Shown here piece by piece: positions 42,136 through 53,279 of a stretch of DNA of 64,000 nt. Each line of letters begins with the position of its first letter. The first letter of the stretch is position 1. Position numbers and translations under genes: made by a program. This DNA comes from Arion vulgaris (lineage: Eukaryota > Mollusca > Gastropoda > Stylommatophora > Arionidae), in NCBI GenBank assembly GCA_020796225.1, contig CM036753.1, positions 70,485,865-70,549,864 on the forward strand, in the 5' to 3' direction. Under the pieces are notes generated by a model. That model saw nothing but the letters and a program-made list of their open reading frames with translations. It searched no databases and was not told the origin of the DNA.

Positions 42136-43029
42136 CAATATCCAAAGTGTCCTTATTACGAGTGTCATTAGTGTTCTAGTAAAGTGGATGTCACTGATCA
42201 GTTGTAACCAACAACTATACTGGGTTTTGTGATAATATGATGTGAATAGTGTCTCTCTAGCATATAGTCGATTAGCTCTATTGAAATATTTGAAATTCAT
42301 GTCGATAGAGGATAGATTTTAAACATTTCATACTCAGTGGGTTTTATTGCAATTTTACATAGTTTTTGAGTATATGGTTCTTGAGTGTATGGTTCTTGAG
42401 TAACTAAAAGTAGTAATAATATTTCTTGACGTTAAATTTAATTTGCAACATGACATAACCTTGTTCTTACATGTTGTGTTGTTTCTAAAACAAATCTTTA
42501 TATCTTACAATACTGGAATGCAAATGTCACGTGACGTGAATGGTCTAGTTTCCAAGGATTTCTGTTGAGCTGAACGGCCTTATGACTCCAGGAAGATGTG
42601 ATATGAATGTAGTTACAGGATGTCAAGTATTTATCTCATCTTTACAATGAGAATATATGTAGTGTCGATGAAAACTATATGTGTGACTTGTTTTCTGAAC
42701 ACGTTCTAGGCTCTCACATTATTATCTTGATATCGTGAAAAACACAAAATATGTAATCTACCACGGAAATAACCTGTTAAGGAAACAGTAGGACAAGCAG
42801 TCGGTGTTTGACGCTTACGATTACCATAACTTCGTGATCTTTGAGATTGCATTTACAACATTGTATCGTTCCATTTAACGTGTTAGGTAAAAAATTACCT
42901 GCAATTAAGTGTTAACGTCATTCCAAGATAAAGCATCCTCTCACAACATTCCAAAACCTTCTACATAATAAATTGTAACTCCGGGAAGGTCAGTTTACAG
43001 TTTACACTGTTGAATTGTTAACATTGAAC
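42136..43029. other. Unassigned stretch
   Basis: No protein motif or shared repeat recognised, except three short repeats of gagtatatggttctt-type sequence at 42,367-42,402. Confidence 0.4.
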
Positions 43030-43240
43030 CATGACCAGGACAGTGCGTATATTTTCTCAGTATGATGCAAGTCTTCGAAATGCCGCCACTTAAATGTTTT
43101 TTTCTTTAAAATAACATTCTATTGTGATTTTGATTTCGCTGCTTATGCCTCACCCCCTCCCCAATCCCCACCTTACGGTGCCGCCTGATGCAGCCGCCTC
43201 TCTGTATCATCGCACGGCACGACCCTGACCACGACCTATG
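43030..43240. mobile_element. MITE family G, copy 3
   Basis: It contains tattttctcagtatgatgca, agtcttcgaaatgccgccac, ctgcttatgcctcac and tctctgtatcatcgcacgg, matching 11,122-11,328. The ends are ccaggacagtgcg and the complement of cagggtcgtgccgtgcga. Confidence 0.75.
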
Positions 43241-43949
43241 CGCCATCCCGGGTTTGACCTGAGAACGAAACTTGCCACCAACGCGATGTTATATGCACTG
43301 TCCTTTGAATGCTTTGAATCATTTCTCGCCTTTCCTATCCACTTTTATATATTATGATGTCATCAATAGAATTCAATATCTGATCTTGCCAGACTGATTG
43401 AATTCTGTTTATATGTTGAACAACACGGGTAATAGATGGAGACTGTGTAGAAATCATGAACATATGCACTCAGGGTCTGACAGCTATAAACGTACTGCAA
43501 CAGTCCACTTCCTCAAACAAGCAACTAACCAGTTCACAAGCAAAGAATTGACCCAACAGTTAATCGAAACAAAATCATGACTGAATAGTTCAATTTGTTA
43601 TAGACGTCCTCAACGTCAATCACCACAACGATAGTTTGCTACTTTGATTGGAAGCCCTCGTACACTTCACAAAACAAACGTGCCAGCATTATCTCAAATT
43701 CCGGTCTTCGACAGGTAGGCATTCAGGATATCAGAAATAATGTGATTTGACTCAAGTTTGCACACCACCCTTCAGGTCAATAGCTTCTCCAGTAGTTTCC
43801 CCAAACCATTTCACAAAATAAATAAATGGTAACTGCTGATACAGTCTAGGACCCGTCCCATGTTTATTGACTGGTAGTAAAAAATCAAGGTGTCATTTTT
43901 CAGGAATCGCAGCATTCCGTATACTGTTGTTGAACTTGGTCACTACCTT
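43241..43949. other. Unassigned stretch
   Basis: GC content is slightly higher than nearby, but no frame carries a recognised domain. The 60-codon plus frame at 43,398-43,580 has no known motif. Confidence 0.4.
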
Positions 43950-44212
43950 CTTCTTCTTCTTCTTCGAACGCTCCATATCGACCACTTGTAAAACCACTCT
44001 TTGTGGTTTTATGTGATCTGAGCCTAAGAGCGATTGTACATTGTGCCAGTTATACGCCTACAAGTAGGCCAGAACATCCGATTTCTGCGACCCTTTTTAT
44101 TTACTAGGTAGCTTCCTAGACCCTACCTAAGTCGCATCTTACAACATTTCTTGTAGGTCGCAGTGTTACTGTTCTTTGCTCCCCTTGCGAGCTCCGGCAA
44201 CACACGAGCACT
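43950..44212 (-). mobile_element. SINE family C, copy 3 (most complete)
   Basis: From the (TTC)n at the left (3' tail on minus) it runs through cgaacgctccatatcgacca, gatctgagcctaagagcgat, cgcctacaagtaggccagaa, gcagtgttactgttctttgc and gagctccggcaacacacgag. It defines the consensus used for the other copies. Confidence 0.8.
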
Positions 44213-44214
44213 GT

Positions 44215-44320
44215 ATGTTCTTAGTATTCTGATCTTTGTTTTGCTATCAGTTCAATTCTATATTGTTTCTATATTACTATTAAGATTCTCTATGCATCTT
44301 CGTTGAAGGTAATCTGCCAT
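44215..44320 (-). pseudogene. Small family-A reverse transcriptase fragment
   Basis: The minus strand reads TFNEDA-like, then KQYRIELIAKQRSEY, parallel to QHRMN*QETKVR at about 17,090-17,140. It is about 35 codons and adjoins SINE C. The assignment rests on similarity to the longer copy. Confidence 0.5.
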
Positions 44321-44640
44321 TGCTTTCCTTCCTGGTAGTCACCATACTGGCCCATGACCGTAACCATTGTCTCTATTACATAGATCCTCTGCCTAATGTA
44401 GTGAATTTTGAGACCATGACCACTGACACTGTCTGCTGCTCTCACACTCATCCACTACCCGCTGCATGGCTTCATGTTACCCTACCGGGTAGGGGGAGGG
44501 GCTAAACGGGTACCCCACCTTGCCCAAGTGTGCCCCGTCGAATATCGGAGGGAATAAGGCGACTTATACCTTCTTTATAAAGGTTTACCTCTTCCCCGCT
44601 ACCATGTAGCAGTAGTAGTAATTTAAACCGACAATATGTT
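44321..44640. other. Unassigned C-rich stretch
   Basis: It contains a short palindrome ccctaccgggtaggg near 44,480 and a pyrimidine-rich block. The 61-codon open frame at 44,320-44,505 has no recognised domain. Confidence 0.4.
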
Positions 44641-44644
44641 GAAT

Positions 44645-44915
44645 TGTGGGGGGTTTTTTTTATTCAATTAAAAAAATAATTTAAAGCTGTCTTTACGGCC
44701 TGTGTAATACCGCTTTTTAGGGCAGTGTATGACATGGGGACATCTACCTAAACCATTTCGTGACCGCATGACTAATGCAGTCACTGCGAAACGATTCAGG
44801 TAAGGATTTTTTCTTCACAACCCAGACAGAAATACTCCTTGGTCTTACCGGGAACCGAACCCGGGTCTCCCGAATAGGAGCCGCACCCTAATCCATTCGG
44901 CCAGACGCTGCTTGT
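44645..44915 (-). mobile_element. tRNA-derived SINE with strong head
   Basis: The minus strand has tctggccgaatggattaggg (A box region) and gacccgggttcggttcccgg, a perfect-looking T arm and B box. A body with gtttcgcagtgactgcatta and its near complement (a hairpin), then an A-rich end near 44,650, follow. The anticodon arm is irregular and the acceptor stem does not pair, so I call a SINE rather than a tRNA gene. Confidence 0.72.
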
Positions 44916-45216
44916 TGAACTGTATTAATGCTCCCAAATGTTGAAAGATTGCTCTTATATAAATGATCGATTCATGCTTATAAAAGGGCTAATACTGTAT
45001 GGACATATTGAATTAACCGACATCAATGTAGATAATACAAGTAGCTGGCGCACTGTAAACGTATCAATTAGAAGATTAATTTCGTCTAGGTTTGAGCAAA
45101 CTTTACATATTCATTAATCAATGCATCAGTGTATCATTTCATACTACGAGTGCTTCAGTCTTTCGTCCATCTAAGGCCGAAATGAACTAATTACTGTATC
45201 ATATTTGATTGCAATA

Positions 45217-45248
<32 letters not shown>

Positions 45249-45250
<2 letters not shown>

Positions 45251-48200
45251 AATAAGCAGGATAACATTGAAGTATTTTGGACATATAAATAGACAAGAAG
45301 GGTTGGAGACGACTATTATATAGAAATAAGCAGGATAACATTGAAGTATTTTGGACATATAAAGAGACAAGAAGGGTTGGAGACGACTATTATATAGAAA
45401 TAAGCAGGATAACATTGAAGTATTTTGGACATATAAAGAGACAAGAAGGGTTGGAGACAACTATTATATAGAAATAAGCAGGATAACATTGAAGTATTTT
45501 GGACATATAAATAGACAAGAAGGGTTGGAGACGACTATTATATAGAAATAAGCAGGATAACATTGAAGTATTTTGGACATATAAAGAGACAAGAAGGGTT
45601 GGAGACGACTATTATATAGAAATAAGCAGGATAACATTGAAGTATTTTGGACATATAAAGAGACAAGAAGGGTTGGAGACGACTATTATATAGAAATAAG
45701 CAGGATAACATTGAAGTATTTTGGACATATAAAGAGACAAGAAGGGTTGGAGACGACTATTATATAGAAATAAGCAGGATAACATTGAAGTATTTTGGAC
45801 ATATAAAGAGACAAGAAGGGTTGGAGACGACTATTATATAGAAATAAGCAGGATAACATTGACGTATTTTGGACATATAAAGAGACAAGAAGGGTTGGAG
45901 ACGACTATTATATAGAAATAAGCAGGATAACATTGAAGTATTTTGGACATATAAAGAGACAAGAAGGGTTGGAGACGACTATTATATAGAAATAAGCAGG
46001 ATAACATTGACGTATTTTGGACATATAAAGAGACAAGAAGGGTTGGAGACGACTATTATATAGAAATAAGCAGGATAACATTGAAGTATTTTGGACATAT
46101 AAAGAGACAAGAAGGGTTGGAGACGACTATTATATAGAAATAAGCAGGATAACATTGAAGTATTTTGGACATATAAAGAGACAAGAAGGGTTGGAGACGA
46201 CTATTATATAGAAATAAGCAGGATAACATTGAAGTATTTTGGACATATAAAGAGACAAGAAGGGTTGGAGACGACTATTATATAGAAATAAGCAGGATAA
46301 CATTGACGTATTTTGGACATATAAATAGACAAGAAGGGTTGGAGACGACTATTATATAGAAATAAGCAGGATAACATTGAAGTATTTTGGACATATAAAG
46401 AGACAAGAAGGGTTGGAGACGACTATTATATAGAAATAAGCAGGATAACATTGAAGTATTTTGGACATATAAAGAGACAAGAAGGGTTGGAGACGACTAT
46501 TATATACAAATAAGCAGGATAACATTGAAGTATTTTGGACATATAAAGAGACAAGAAGGGTTGGAGACGACTATTATATAGAAATAAGCAGGATAACATT
46601 GAAGTATTTTGGACATATAAAGAGACAAGAAGGGTTGGAGACGACTATTATATAGAAATAAGCAGGATAACATTGAAGTATTTTGGACATATAAAGAGAC
46701 AAGAAGGGTTGGAGACGACTATTATATAGAAATAAGCAGGATAACATTGAAGTATTTTGGACATATAAAGAGACAAGAAGGGTTGGAGACGACTATTATA
46801 TAGAAATAAGCAGGATAACATTGAAGTATTTTGGACATATAAATAGACAAGAAGGGTTGGAGACGACTATTATATAGAAATAAGCAGGATAACATTGAAG
46901 TATTTTGGACATATAAAGAGACAAGAAGGGTTGGAGACGACTATTATATAGAAATAAGCAGGATAACATTGAAGTATTTTGGACATATAAAGAGACAAGA
47001 AGGGTTGGAGACGACTATTATATAGAAATAAGCAGGATAACATTGAAGTATTTTGGACATATAAAGAGACAAGAAGGGTTGGAGACGACTATTATATAGA
47101 AATAAGCAGGATAACATTGAAGTATTTTGGACATATAAATAGACAAGAAGGGTTGGAGACGACTATTATATAGAAATAAGCAGGATAACATTGAAGTATT
47201 TTGGACATATAAAGAGACAAGAAGGGTTGGAGACGACTATTATATACAAATAAGCAGGATAACATTGAAGTATTTTGGACATATAAAGAGACAAGAAGGG
47301 TTGGAGACAACTATTATATAGAAATAAGCAGGATAACATTGAAGTATTTTGGACATATAAAGAGACAAGAAGGGTTGGAGACGACTATTATATAGAAATA
47401 AGCAGGATAACATTGAAGTATTTTGGACATATAAAGAGACAAGAAGGGTTGGAGACGACTATTATATAGAAATAAGCAGGATAACATTGAAGTATTTTGG
47501 ACATATAAAGAGACAAGAAGGGTTGGAGACGACTATCATATACAAATAAGCAGGATAACATTGAAGTATTTTGGACATATAAAGAGACAAGAAGGGTTGG
47601 AGACGACTATTATATAGAAATAAGCAGGATAACATTGAAGTATTTTGGACATATAAAGAGACAAGAAGGGTTGGAGACGACTATTATATAGAAATAAGCA
47701 GGATAACATTGAAGTATTTTGGACATATAAAGAGACAAGAAGGGTTGGAGACGGCTATTATATACAAATAAGCAGGATAACATTGAAGTATTTTGGACAT
47801 ATAAAGAGACAAGAAGGGTTGGAGACGACTATTATATAGAAATAAGCAGGATAACATTGAAGTATTTTGGACATATAAATAGACAAGAAGGGTTGGAGAC
47901 GACTATTATATAGAAATAAGCAGGATAACATTGAAGTATTTTGGACATATAAAGAGACAAGAAGGGTTGGAGACGACTATTATATAGAAATAAGCAGGAT
48001 AACATTGAAGTATTTTGGACATATAAAGAGACAAGAAGGGTTGGAGACGACTATTATATACAAATAAGCAGGATAACATTGAAGTATTTTGGACATATAA
48101 AGAGACAAGAAGGGTTGGAGACGACTATTATATAGAAATAAGCAGGATAACATTGAAGTATTTTGGACATATAAAGAGACAAGAAGGGTTGGAGACGACT

Positions 48201-50313
48201 ATTATATAGAAATAAGCAGGATAACATTGAAGTATTTTGGACATATAAAGAGACAAGAAGGGTTGGAGACGACTATTATATACAAATAAGCAGGATAACA
48301 TTGAAGTATTTTGGAGATATAAAGAGACAAGAAGGGTTGGAGACGACTATTATATAGAAATAAGCAGGATAACATTGAAGTATTTTGGACATATAAATAG
48401 ACAAGAAGGGTTGGAGACAACTATTATATAGAAATAAGCAGGATGACATTGAAGTATTTTGGACATATAAATAGACAAGAAGGGTTGGAGACGACTATTA
48501 TATAGAAATAAGCAGGATAACATTGAAGTATTTTGGACATATAAAGAGACAAGAAGGGTTGGAGACGACTATTATATAGAAATAAGCAGGATAACATTGA
48601 AGTATTTTGGACATATAAAGAGACAAGAAGGGTTGGAGACGACTATTATATAGAAATAAGCAGGATAACATTGAAGTATTTTGGACATATAAAGAGACAA
48701 GAAGGGTTGGAGACGACTATTATATAGAAATAAGCAGGATAACATTGAAGTATTTTGGACATATAAAGAGACAAGAAGGGTTGGAGACGACTATTATATA
48801 CAAATAAGCAGGATAACATTGAAGTATTTTGGACATATAAAGAGACAAGAATGGTTGGAGACGACTATTATATAGAAATAAGCAGGATAACATTGAAGTA
48901 TTTTGGACATATAAAGAGACAAGAAGGGTTGGAGACGACTATTATATAGAAATAAGCAGGATAACATTGAAGTATTTTGGACATATAAAGAGACAAGAAG
49001 GGTTGGAGACGACTATTATATACAAATAAGCAGGATAACATTGAAGTATTTTGGAGATATAAAGAGACAAGAAGGGTTGGAGACGACTATTATATAGAAA
49101 TAAGCAGGATAACATTGAAGTATTTTGGACATATAAATAGACAAGAAGGGTTGGAGACAACTATTATATAGAAATAAGCAGGATAACATTGAAGTATTTT
49201 GGACATATAAATAGACAAGAAGGGTTGGAGACGACTATTATATAGAAATAAGCAGGATAACATTGAAGTATTTTGGACATATAAAGAGACAAGAAGGGTT
49301 GGAGACGACTATTATATAGAAATAAGCAGGATAACATTGAAGTATTTTGGACATATAAAGAGACAAGAAGGGTTGGAGACGACTATTATATACAAATAAG
49401 CAGGATAACATTGAAGTATTTTGGACATATAAAGAGACAAGAATGGTTGGAGACGACTATTATATAGAAATAAGCAGGATAACATTGAAGTATTTTGGAC
49501 ATATAAAGAGACAAGAAGGGTTGGAGACGACTATTATATAGAAATAAGCAGGATAACATTGAAGTATTTTGGACATATAAAGAGACAAGAAGGGTTGGAG
49601 ACGACTATTATATACAAATAAGCAGGATAACATTGAAGTATTTTGGAGATATAAAGAGACAAGAAGGGTTGGAGACGACTATTATATAGAAATAAGCAGG
49701 ATAACATTGAAGTATTTTGGACATATAAATAGACAAGAAGGGTTGGAGACAACTATTATATAGAAATAAGCAGGATAACATTGAAGTATTTTGGACATAT
49801 AAATAGACAAGAAGGGTTGGAGACGACTATTATATAGAAATAAGCAGGATAACATTGAAGTATTTTGGACATATAAAGAGACAAGAAGGGTTGGAGACGA
49901 CTATTATATAGAAATAAGCAGGATAACATTGAAGTATTTTGGACATATAAAGAGACAAGAAGGGTTGGAGACGACTATTATATACAAATAAGCAGGATAA
50001 CATTGAAGTATTTTGGAGATATAAAGAGACAAGAAGGGTTGGAGACGACTATTATATAGAAATAAGCAGGATAACATTGAAGTATTTTGGACATATAAAT
50101 AGACAAGAAGGGTTGGAGACGACTATTATATAGAAATAAGCAGGATAACATTGAAGTATTTTGGACATATAAATAGACAAGAAGGGTTGGAGACGACTAT
50201 TATATACAAATAAGCAGGATAACATTGAAGTATTTTGATAACATTGAAGTATTTTGATAACATTGAAGTATTTTGGACATATAAAGAGACAAGAAGGGTT
50301 GGAGACAACTATT
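45249..50313. repeat. 74-bp minisatellite derived from reverse transcriptase, about 68 copies
   Basis: The largest array. Units start agcaggataacattgaagta, continue ttttggacatataaagagac and end in tatatag or tataca. One frame of each unit reads ITLKYFGHIKRQEGLETTII, the W/Y-F-GH block of family-A reverse transcriptase. A single homologous copy occurs at 42,068-42,133. At the right edge the last unit continues without a break into the rest of that C-terminus. Because 74 is not a multiple of three, frames change from unit to unit. Confidence 0.98.
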
Positions 50314-50500
50314 ATGAAACAGACATTCCAGCAAAGAAACGAAGAGGAAGACAAAGGAAAAGATGGATTCAGGATGTAATTGATGATTTCAGTCCGACGT
50401 TTGCAGAGGTGGAACATCTGGCTTATGAGAAAAATTTTGAAGGACTGCTAGGGTGATAACGTTCTGCACAGGACAAACTATTTGATGATGATGATGACAC
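50240..50500 (+). pseudogene. Family-A reverse transcriptase C-terminus at the array edge
   Basis: After the last array unit (LKYFGHIKRQEGLETTIM), one frame reads ETDIPAKKRRGRQRKRWIQD, VIDDFSPTFAEVEHLAYEKN and FEGLLG, then a stop. This matches RWIQDVTDDLSMSAVEARHL...NSEGLLGWQ at 16,622. A GAT repeat follows at about 50,485, resembling the element's tail. The 3' end is therefore intact while everything upstream of the GH block is replaced by the array. Confidence 0.92.
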
Positions 50501-50700
50501 TGATGTGAAATGATCAAAGAATCATAAGGCAGACATTGAAGTGGGAGGCAATTGGTTAAGAAAACGAAAAAGACGTCATGAGAAACCATGAAACGAACTT
50601 TACTGAGATAGAGAAGAGAAATATTGGACTCAATATCATAAAGGAAATTGAACGAATTGCCCTGGATAAAGCGGTTTAGAGAAATTGATTGCGAACCCTC
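50500..50700 (+). pseudogene. RTE-like reverse transcriptase tail, second copy
   Basis: The plus strand reads NDQRIIRQTLKWEAIG, a stop, then TEIEKRNIGLNIIKEIERIA, similar to the 38,970 relic (NDRRITKQALKWETKG...KNIGLNSIE). It directly follows the family-A element end, so one element inserted next to the other. Confidence 0.7.
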
Positions 50701-51014
50701 ATCATCAACATCGGACTCTGCCTCAGGAGACAATAGGTTTGGAACACGTAGTTTGTTTTGTGCTGAATCACATCTTTTGTTGTGACTGTAATTGCATATT
50801 CTGAAATGGTAATCCATCAAAAACCATTTTATAAACCATTTTTTGTGATTTGTGGTAAATTGTAGTCAATTTAACGTATATTAACGGTACATTTTTCTGC
50901 TCAACATATCCAATTTCGTCATGTATTTTTAATACTGGTGGTCGGCGTTCTTTTTTCTTATTATAATAGATTTGGTAGGAACTAGATCGATTTTTTTTTG
51001 GTTGTGATTCAAAT

Positions 51015-51085
51015 TTTGCTCAAGCAGCGTCATACTGCCTTTGCTCAAGCAGCGTGATACTGCCTTTGCTCAAGCAGCGTGATAT
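51015..51085. repeat. 25-bp triplication
   Basis: Three copies of tttgctcaagcagcgt(c/g)at plus actgcc. Short but nearly exact. Confidence 0.92.
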
Positions 51086-51249
51086 TCATATTTCAATGTT
51101 TAATTGTCAATGCATCTTTAACGTGTGCAAATTACCGCCGTGTTTGTTTGTTTATTTAGCTCATTCTCGATAAAACTAGACAACTGGTTTGATATATATA
51201 CCGATGTTGAAAGACACTGAGAATTGTTTTTTATTTTTGCTTGCCTAGA

Positions 51250-51575
51250 AGATGCAACTATTACCAAGAACTGCTTACACAATGTCAGCTGAGAAATGTG
51301 AATACCATCAATAAAAAATAAAAACGTTGGAGTTGGATCGGATATGTGCTAGCTACACACTGTGACTGACTGTCATGAAAACTGCCCCGAAATGGTCATT
51401 GATGGGTGAACAAAAAATGTGGTAGATCCAAACCCACCTGGATGAGAACAGTAGAACATGAACTGAAAGAAATGAGCCATAGTTGTAACGTACTCAAGAG
51501 AACAGTCAGGATCAGAGAAGAATTGCGCGATTCTGTGACTGCTCTAAGCGGCAAAGTCGTCACATGCTAGAGAGA
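51250..51575 (+). pseudogene. Reverse transcriptase C-terminus, family K copy 2
   Basis: The plus strand reads KPTWMRTVEHELKEMSHSCN, VLKRTVRIREELRDSVTALS and GKVVTC before a stop, followed by gagagag. It is homologous to 30,360-30,652. The upstream W-x-GH block (NVGVGSDMC region) is decayed. Confidence 0.8.
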
Positions 51576-51632
51576 GGGAAACGAACTTTGAATCTTCTCT
51601 GCAGAAGTTTAGTGTCTAACCTTCTACTACGC

Positions 51633-51909
51633 AAGAGCCGGGGTAGCGTAGTTGTTAGTGAACTCGCTTCTCAAGGCTGGTGGTCTGGGTTCAACTCCCG
51701 AAGTGCGCTTGGAATTTTTCCCGACCGCGACAGCTCTCAGGTCGACCCAGCCTCAACTGGGTACCAGACATGCTCTGGGAAAGTAAAGGCGGCCGACGTG
51801 ATGCTGATCACATTACCCATCATGTGCCGACGGTAAATGAAAAATACAGGACTAACACTGTATTGCCCTATATACCACGAGGTATGAAAGGGTTCCCTTA
51901 CTTTACTTA
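51633..51909 (+). mobile_element. SINE family A, copy 2, with target duplication
   Basis: The head ggggtagcgtagttgttagt and ggtctgggttcaactcccga has clear A and B boxes. The body is ccgaccgcgacagctctcag, tgggtaccagacatgctctg, gccgacgtgatgctgatcac and accacgaggtatgaaagggt. It is flanked by cttctactacgc (51,621-51,632) and cttctacttcgc (51,910-51,921), a 12-bp target duplication with one mismatch. This is the best-bounded SINE in the window. It landed inside one half of an older host duplication. Confidence 0.92.
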
Positions 51910-52104
51910 CTTCTACTTCGCTAATGTCTTCTTATCTTTCTGTTTCAATCTGCAGAAGTTTAGTGTCTAACCTTCTACTATGCTAATGTCTTTTTATCTT
52001 TCTGTTTCAAACGTATCTCTAATCTGTATGTCCGTTTAGTTTGTAATATAATTTGTCTACATAGTCTATCTGTCCTAATTGTTTTTCTTTATATATGTAT
52101 ATAC

Positions 52105-52180
52105 ACAGGGTGTTCAAGATAAAAGTAGCCCGATTGACAAATCAAAGATTACCAATCGGGCTACTTTTATCTTGAACACC

Positions 52181-52184
<4 letters not shown>
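52105..52184. mobile_element. 80-bp element with perfect 32-bp inverted arms
   Basis: Positions 52,105-52,136 (acagggtgttcaagataaaa...) are the exact reverse complement of 52,153-52,184, separated by 16 bases that contain a further aatc/gatt pair. Flanks are TA-rich. The outer bases resemble mariner-type ends (CAGGGTGTTC), so a minimal MITE is the likely reading. A transcribed hairpin is possible but untested. Confidence 0.8.

Positions 52185-52222
<38 letters not shown>
52185..52222. repeat. (TA)n microsatellite
   Basis: An uninterrupted TA run bridges the hairpin element and SINE E. Similar TA runs lie at 52,733-52,745 and 52,910-52,960, so every insertion in this 900-bp nest abuts TA repeats. 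Confidence 0.95.
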
Positions 52223-52465
52223 TAATAAGCGGTTCTGAACTCGATCACAACCCAAGAGTACCTGGTTCAAACTACGCGTTGGGCAATTTGAAAGAAGATT
52301 CGTTCCGTGGATTTTACGAACGGTGAAAATAGACATCACCGTTTGAAAGCAATGCAAACTACTAAGCATATAAGTGGTGCCTAGAAAATCGACGACTCGT
52401 TTACTGTGGTTGATAGCGAAGTCATGTAAAGGAATACTACGATTTCTCTTTTTTTTCAAAAAATA
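52222..52465 (+). mobile_element. SINE family E, plus-strand copy of an inverted pair
   Basis: The head has acctggttcaaactacgcg (B box). The body is cgttccgtggattttacgaa, caaactactaagcatataag, tgcctagaaaatcgacgact and cgtttactgtggttgat. It is paired head-out with an inverted copy ending at 52,735. Confidence 0.78.
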
Positions 52466-52487
52466 AATATACAAATAAAATAAAACT

Positions 52488-52735
52488 CGTAGCATCTCCT
52501 TTACATGACGTATGCATCAATCACAGTGAATGAGTCATCAATTTTTTCTAGGCACCACTTATACGTTCAGCAGTTTGGGATTGCTTTCTGGATGGTGAGG
52601 TCTATGTTTACCATTTCTTAAAAATCCAAGGGAACGAATTTGCTTCCAAATTTGTCACCGCAGCGGAGTTTGAACCAGGTACGCTTGGCTTGTGATTGAG
52701 CTCACTACCTCTTAAGCTACAGACGCTCAACTATA
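52488..52735 (-). mobile_element. SINE family E, minus-strand copy of an inverted pair
   Basis: On the minus strand, gagcgtctgtagcttaagag (A box), gtacctggttcaaactccgc (B box) and the family body follow in order to a 3' end near 52,488. Together with the plus-strand copy it forms a palindrome of about 240-bp arms around a 25-bp A/T-rich spacer. Confidence 0.8.
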
Positions 52736-52745
52736 TATATATATC

Positions 52746-52906
52746 AGTGGCTGCTCGTGATCATTTTTGTTGGTGGGGCCAGACAGAGATTTTCGAAAAA
52801 ACCTTGGTTTCGGTTAGGTTATATTTTAATGTATAGAATTATAAATACACGTTCACCTTATTTTTGGTGTGGCCCGGTCCCACTGGCCCTTAATGACGAG
52901 CCGCCA

Positions 52907-52909
<3 letters not shown>
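52746..52909. mobile_element. MITE family H, copy 2
   Basis: Ends cagtggctgctcgtgatca and, inverted, cagtggcggctcgtcattaa. The interior is shared with 36,168-36,330. It is flanked by TA repeats on both sides, consistent with insertion into a TA microsatellite. Confidence 0.86.

Positions 52910-52960
<51 letters not shown>
52910..52960. repeat. (TA)n microsatellite
   Basis: A TA run of about 50 bp directly right of MITE H. Confidence 0.95.
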
Positions 52961-52964
<4 letters not shown>

Positions 52965-52984
52965 TAATATATCTTTTTATCATT

Positions 52985-53145
52985 AGTGGGCCCTATCTGG
53001 AAGTGCCACGACGCGTGGACCCTGTACGGTTGAACGTGTACACTCCGAACGCCATTATTTTTATCATTAGTGGTCCCTATCTGGAAGTGCCACGACGCGT
53101 GGACCCTGTACGGTTGAACGTCTACATTCCGAACGTCATTCTTTT
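52985..53145. repeat. 78-bp duplication
   Basis: Two copies of agtgg(g/t)ccctatctggaag, tgccacgacgcgtggaccct and gtacggttgaacgt lie about 77-78 bp apart. GC-rich relative to its surroundings. Origin unknown. Confidence 0.9.
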
Positions 53146-53239
53146 TTTCCAATGAGACACTAAGAGTTTGTTTGAGTGGGTTTTATTGTGACATTTGACG
53201 TTTAAATGAAGGCCTCTACCCTTCGGTCGTGATCAAGTC

Positions 53240-53272
53240 TACACTACACTGTGATCTTAGCCAAATAGGCTG
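53240..53272 (-). ncRNA. U2 snRNA-like fragment, minus strand
   Basis: The minus strand reads tttggctaagatcacagtgt and agtgt, close to the 5' part of U2 snRNA (...TTTTGGCTAAGATCAAGTGTAGTAT). Only about 30 bases are similar and the preceding CTTCTCGG box is lost. It is a fragment or pseudogene, not a U2 gene. Confidence 0.5.
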
Positions 53273-53279
53273 TAATATA

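Noticed and set aside
44838..44912. Functional tRNA gene on the minus strand
   Set aside because: The A and B boxes and T arm are good, but the anticodon arm is irregular, the acceptor stem does not pair and a SINE body follows.
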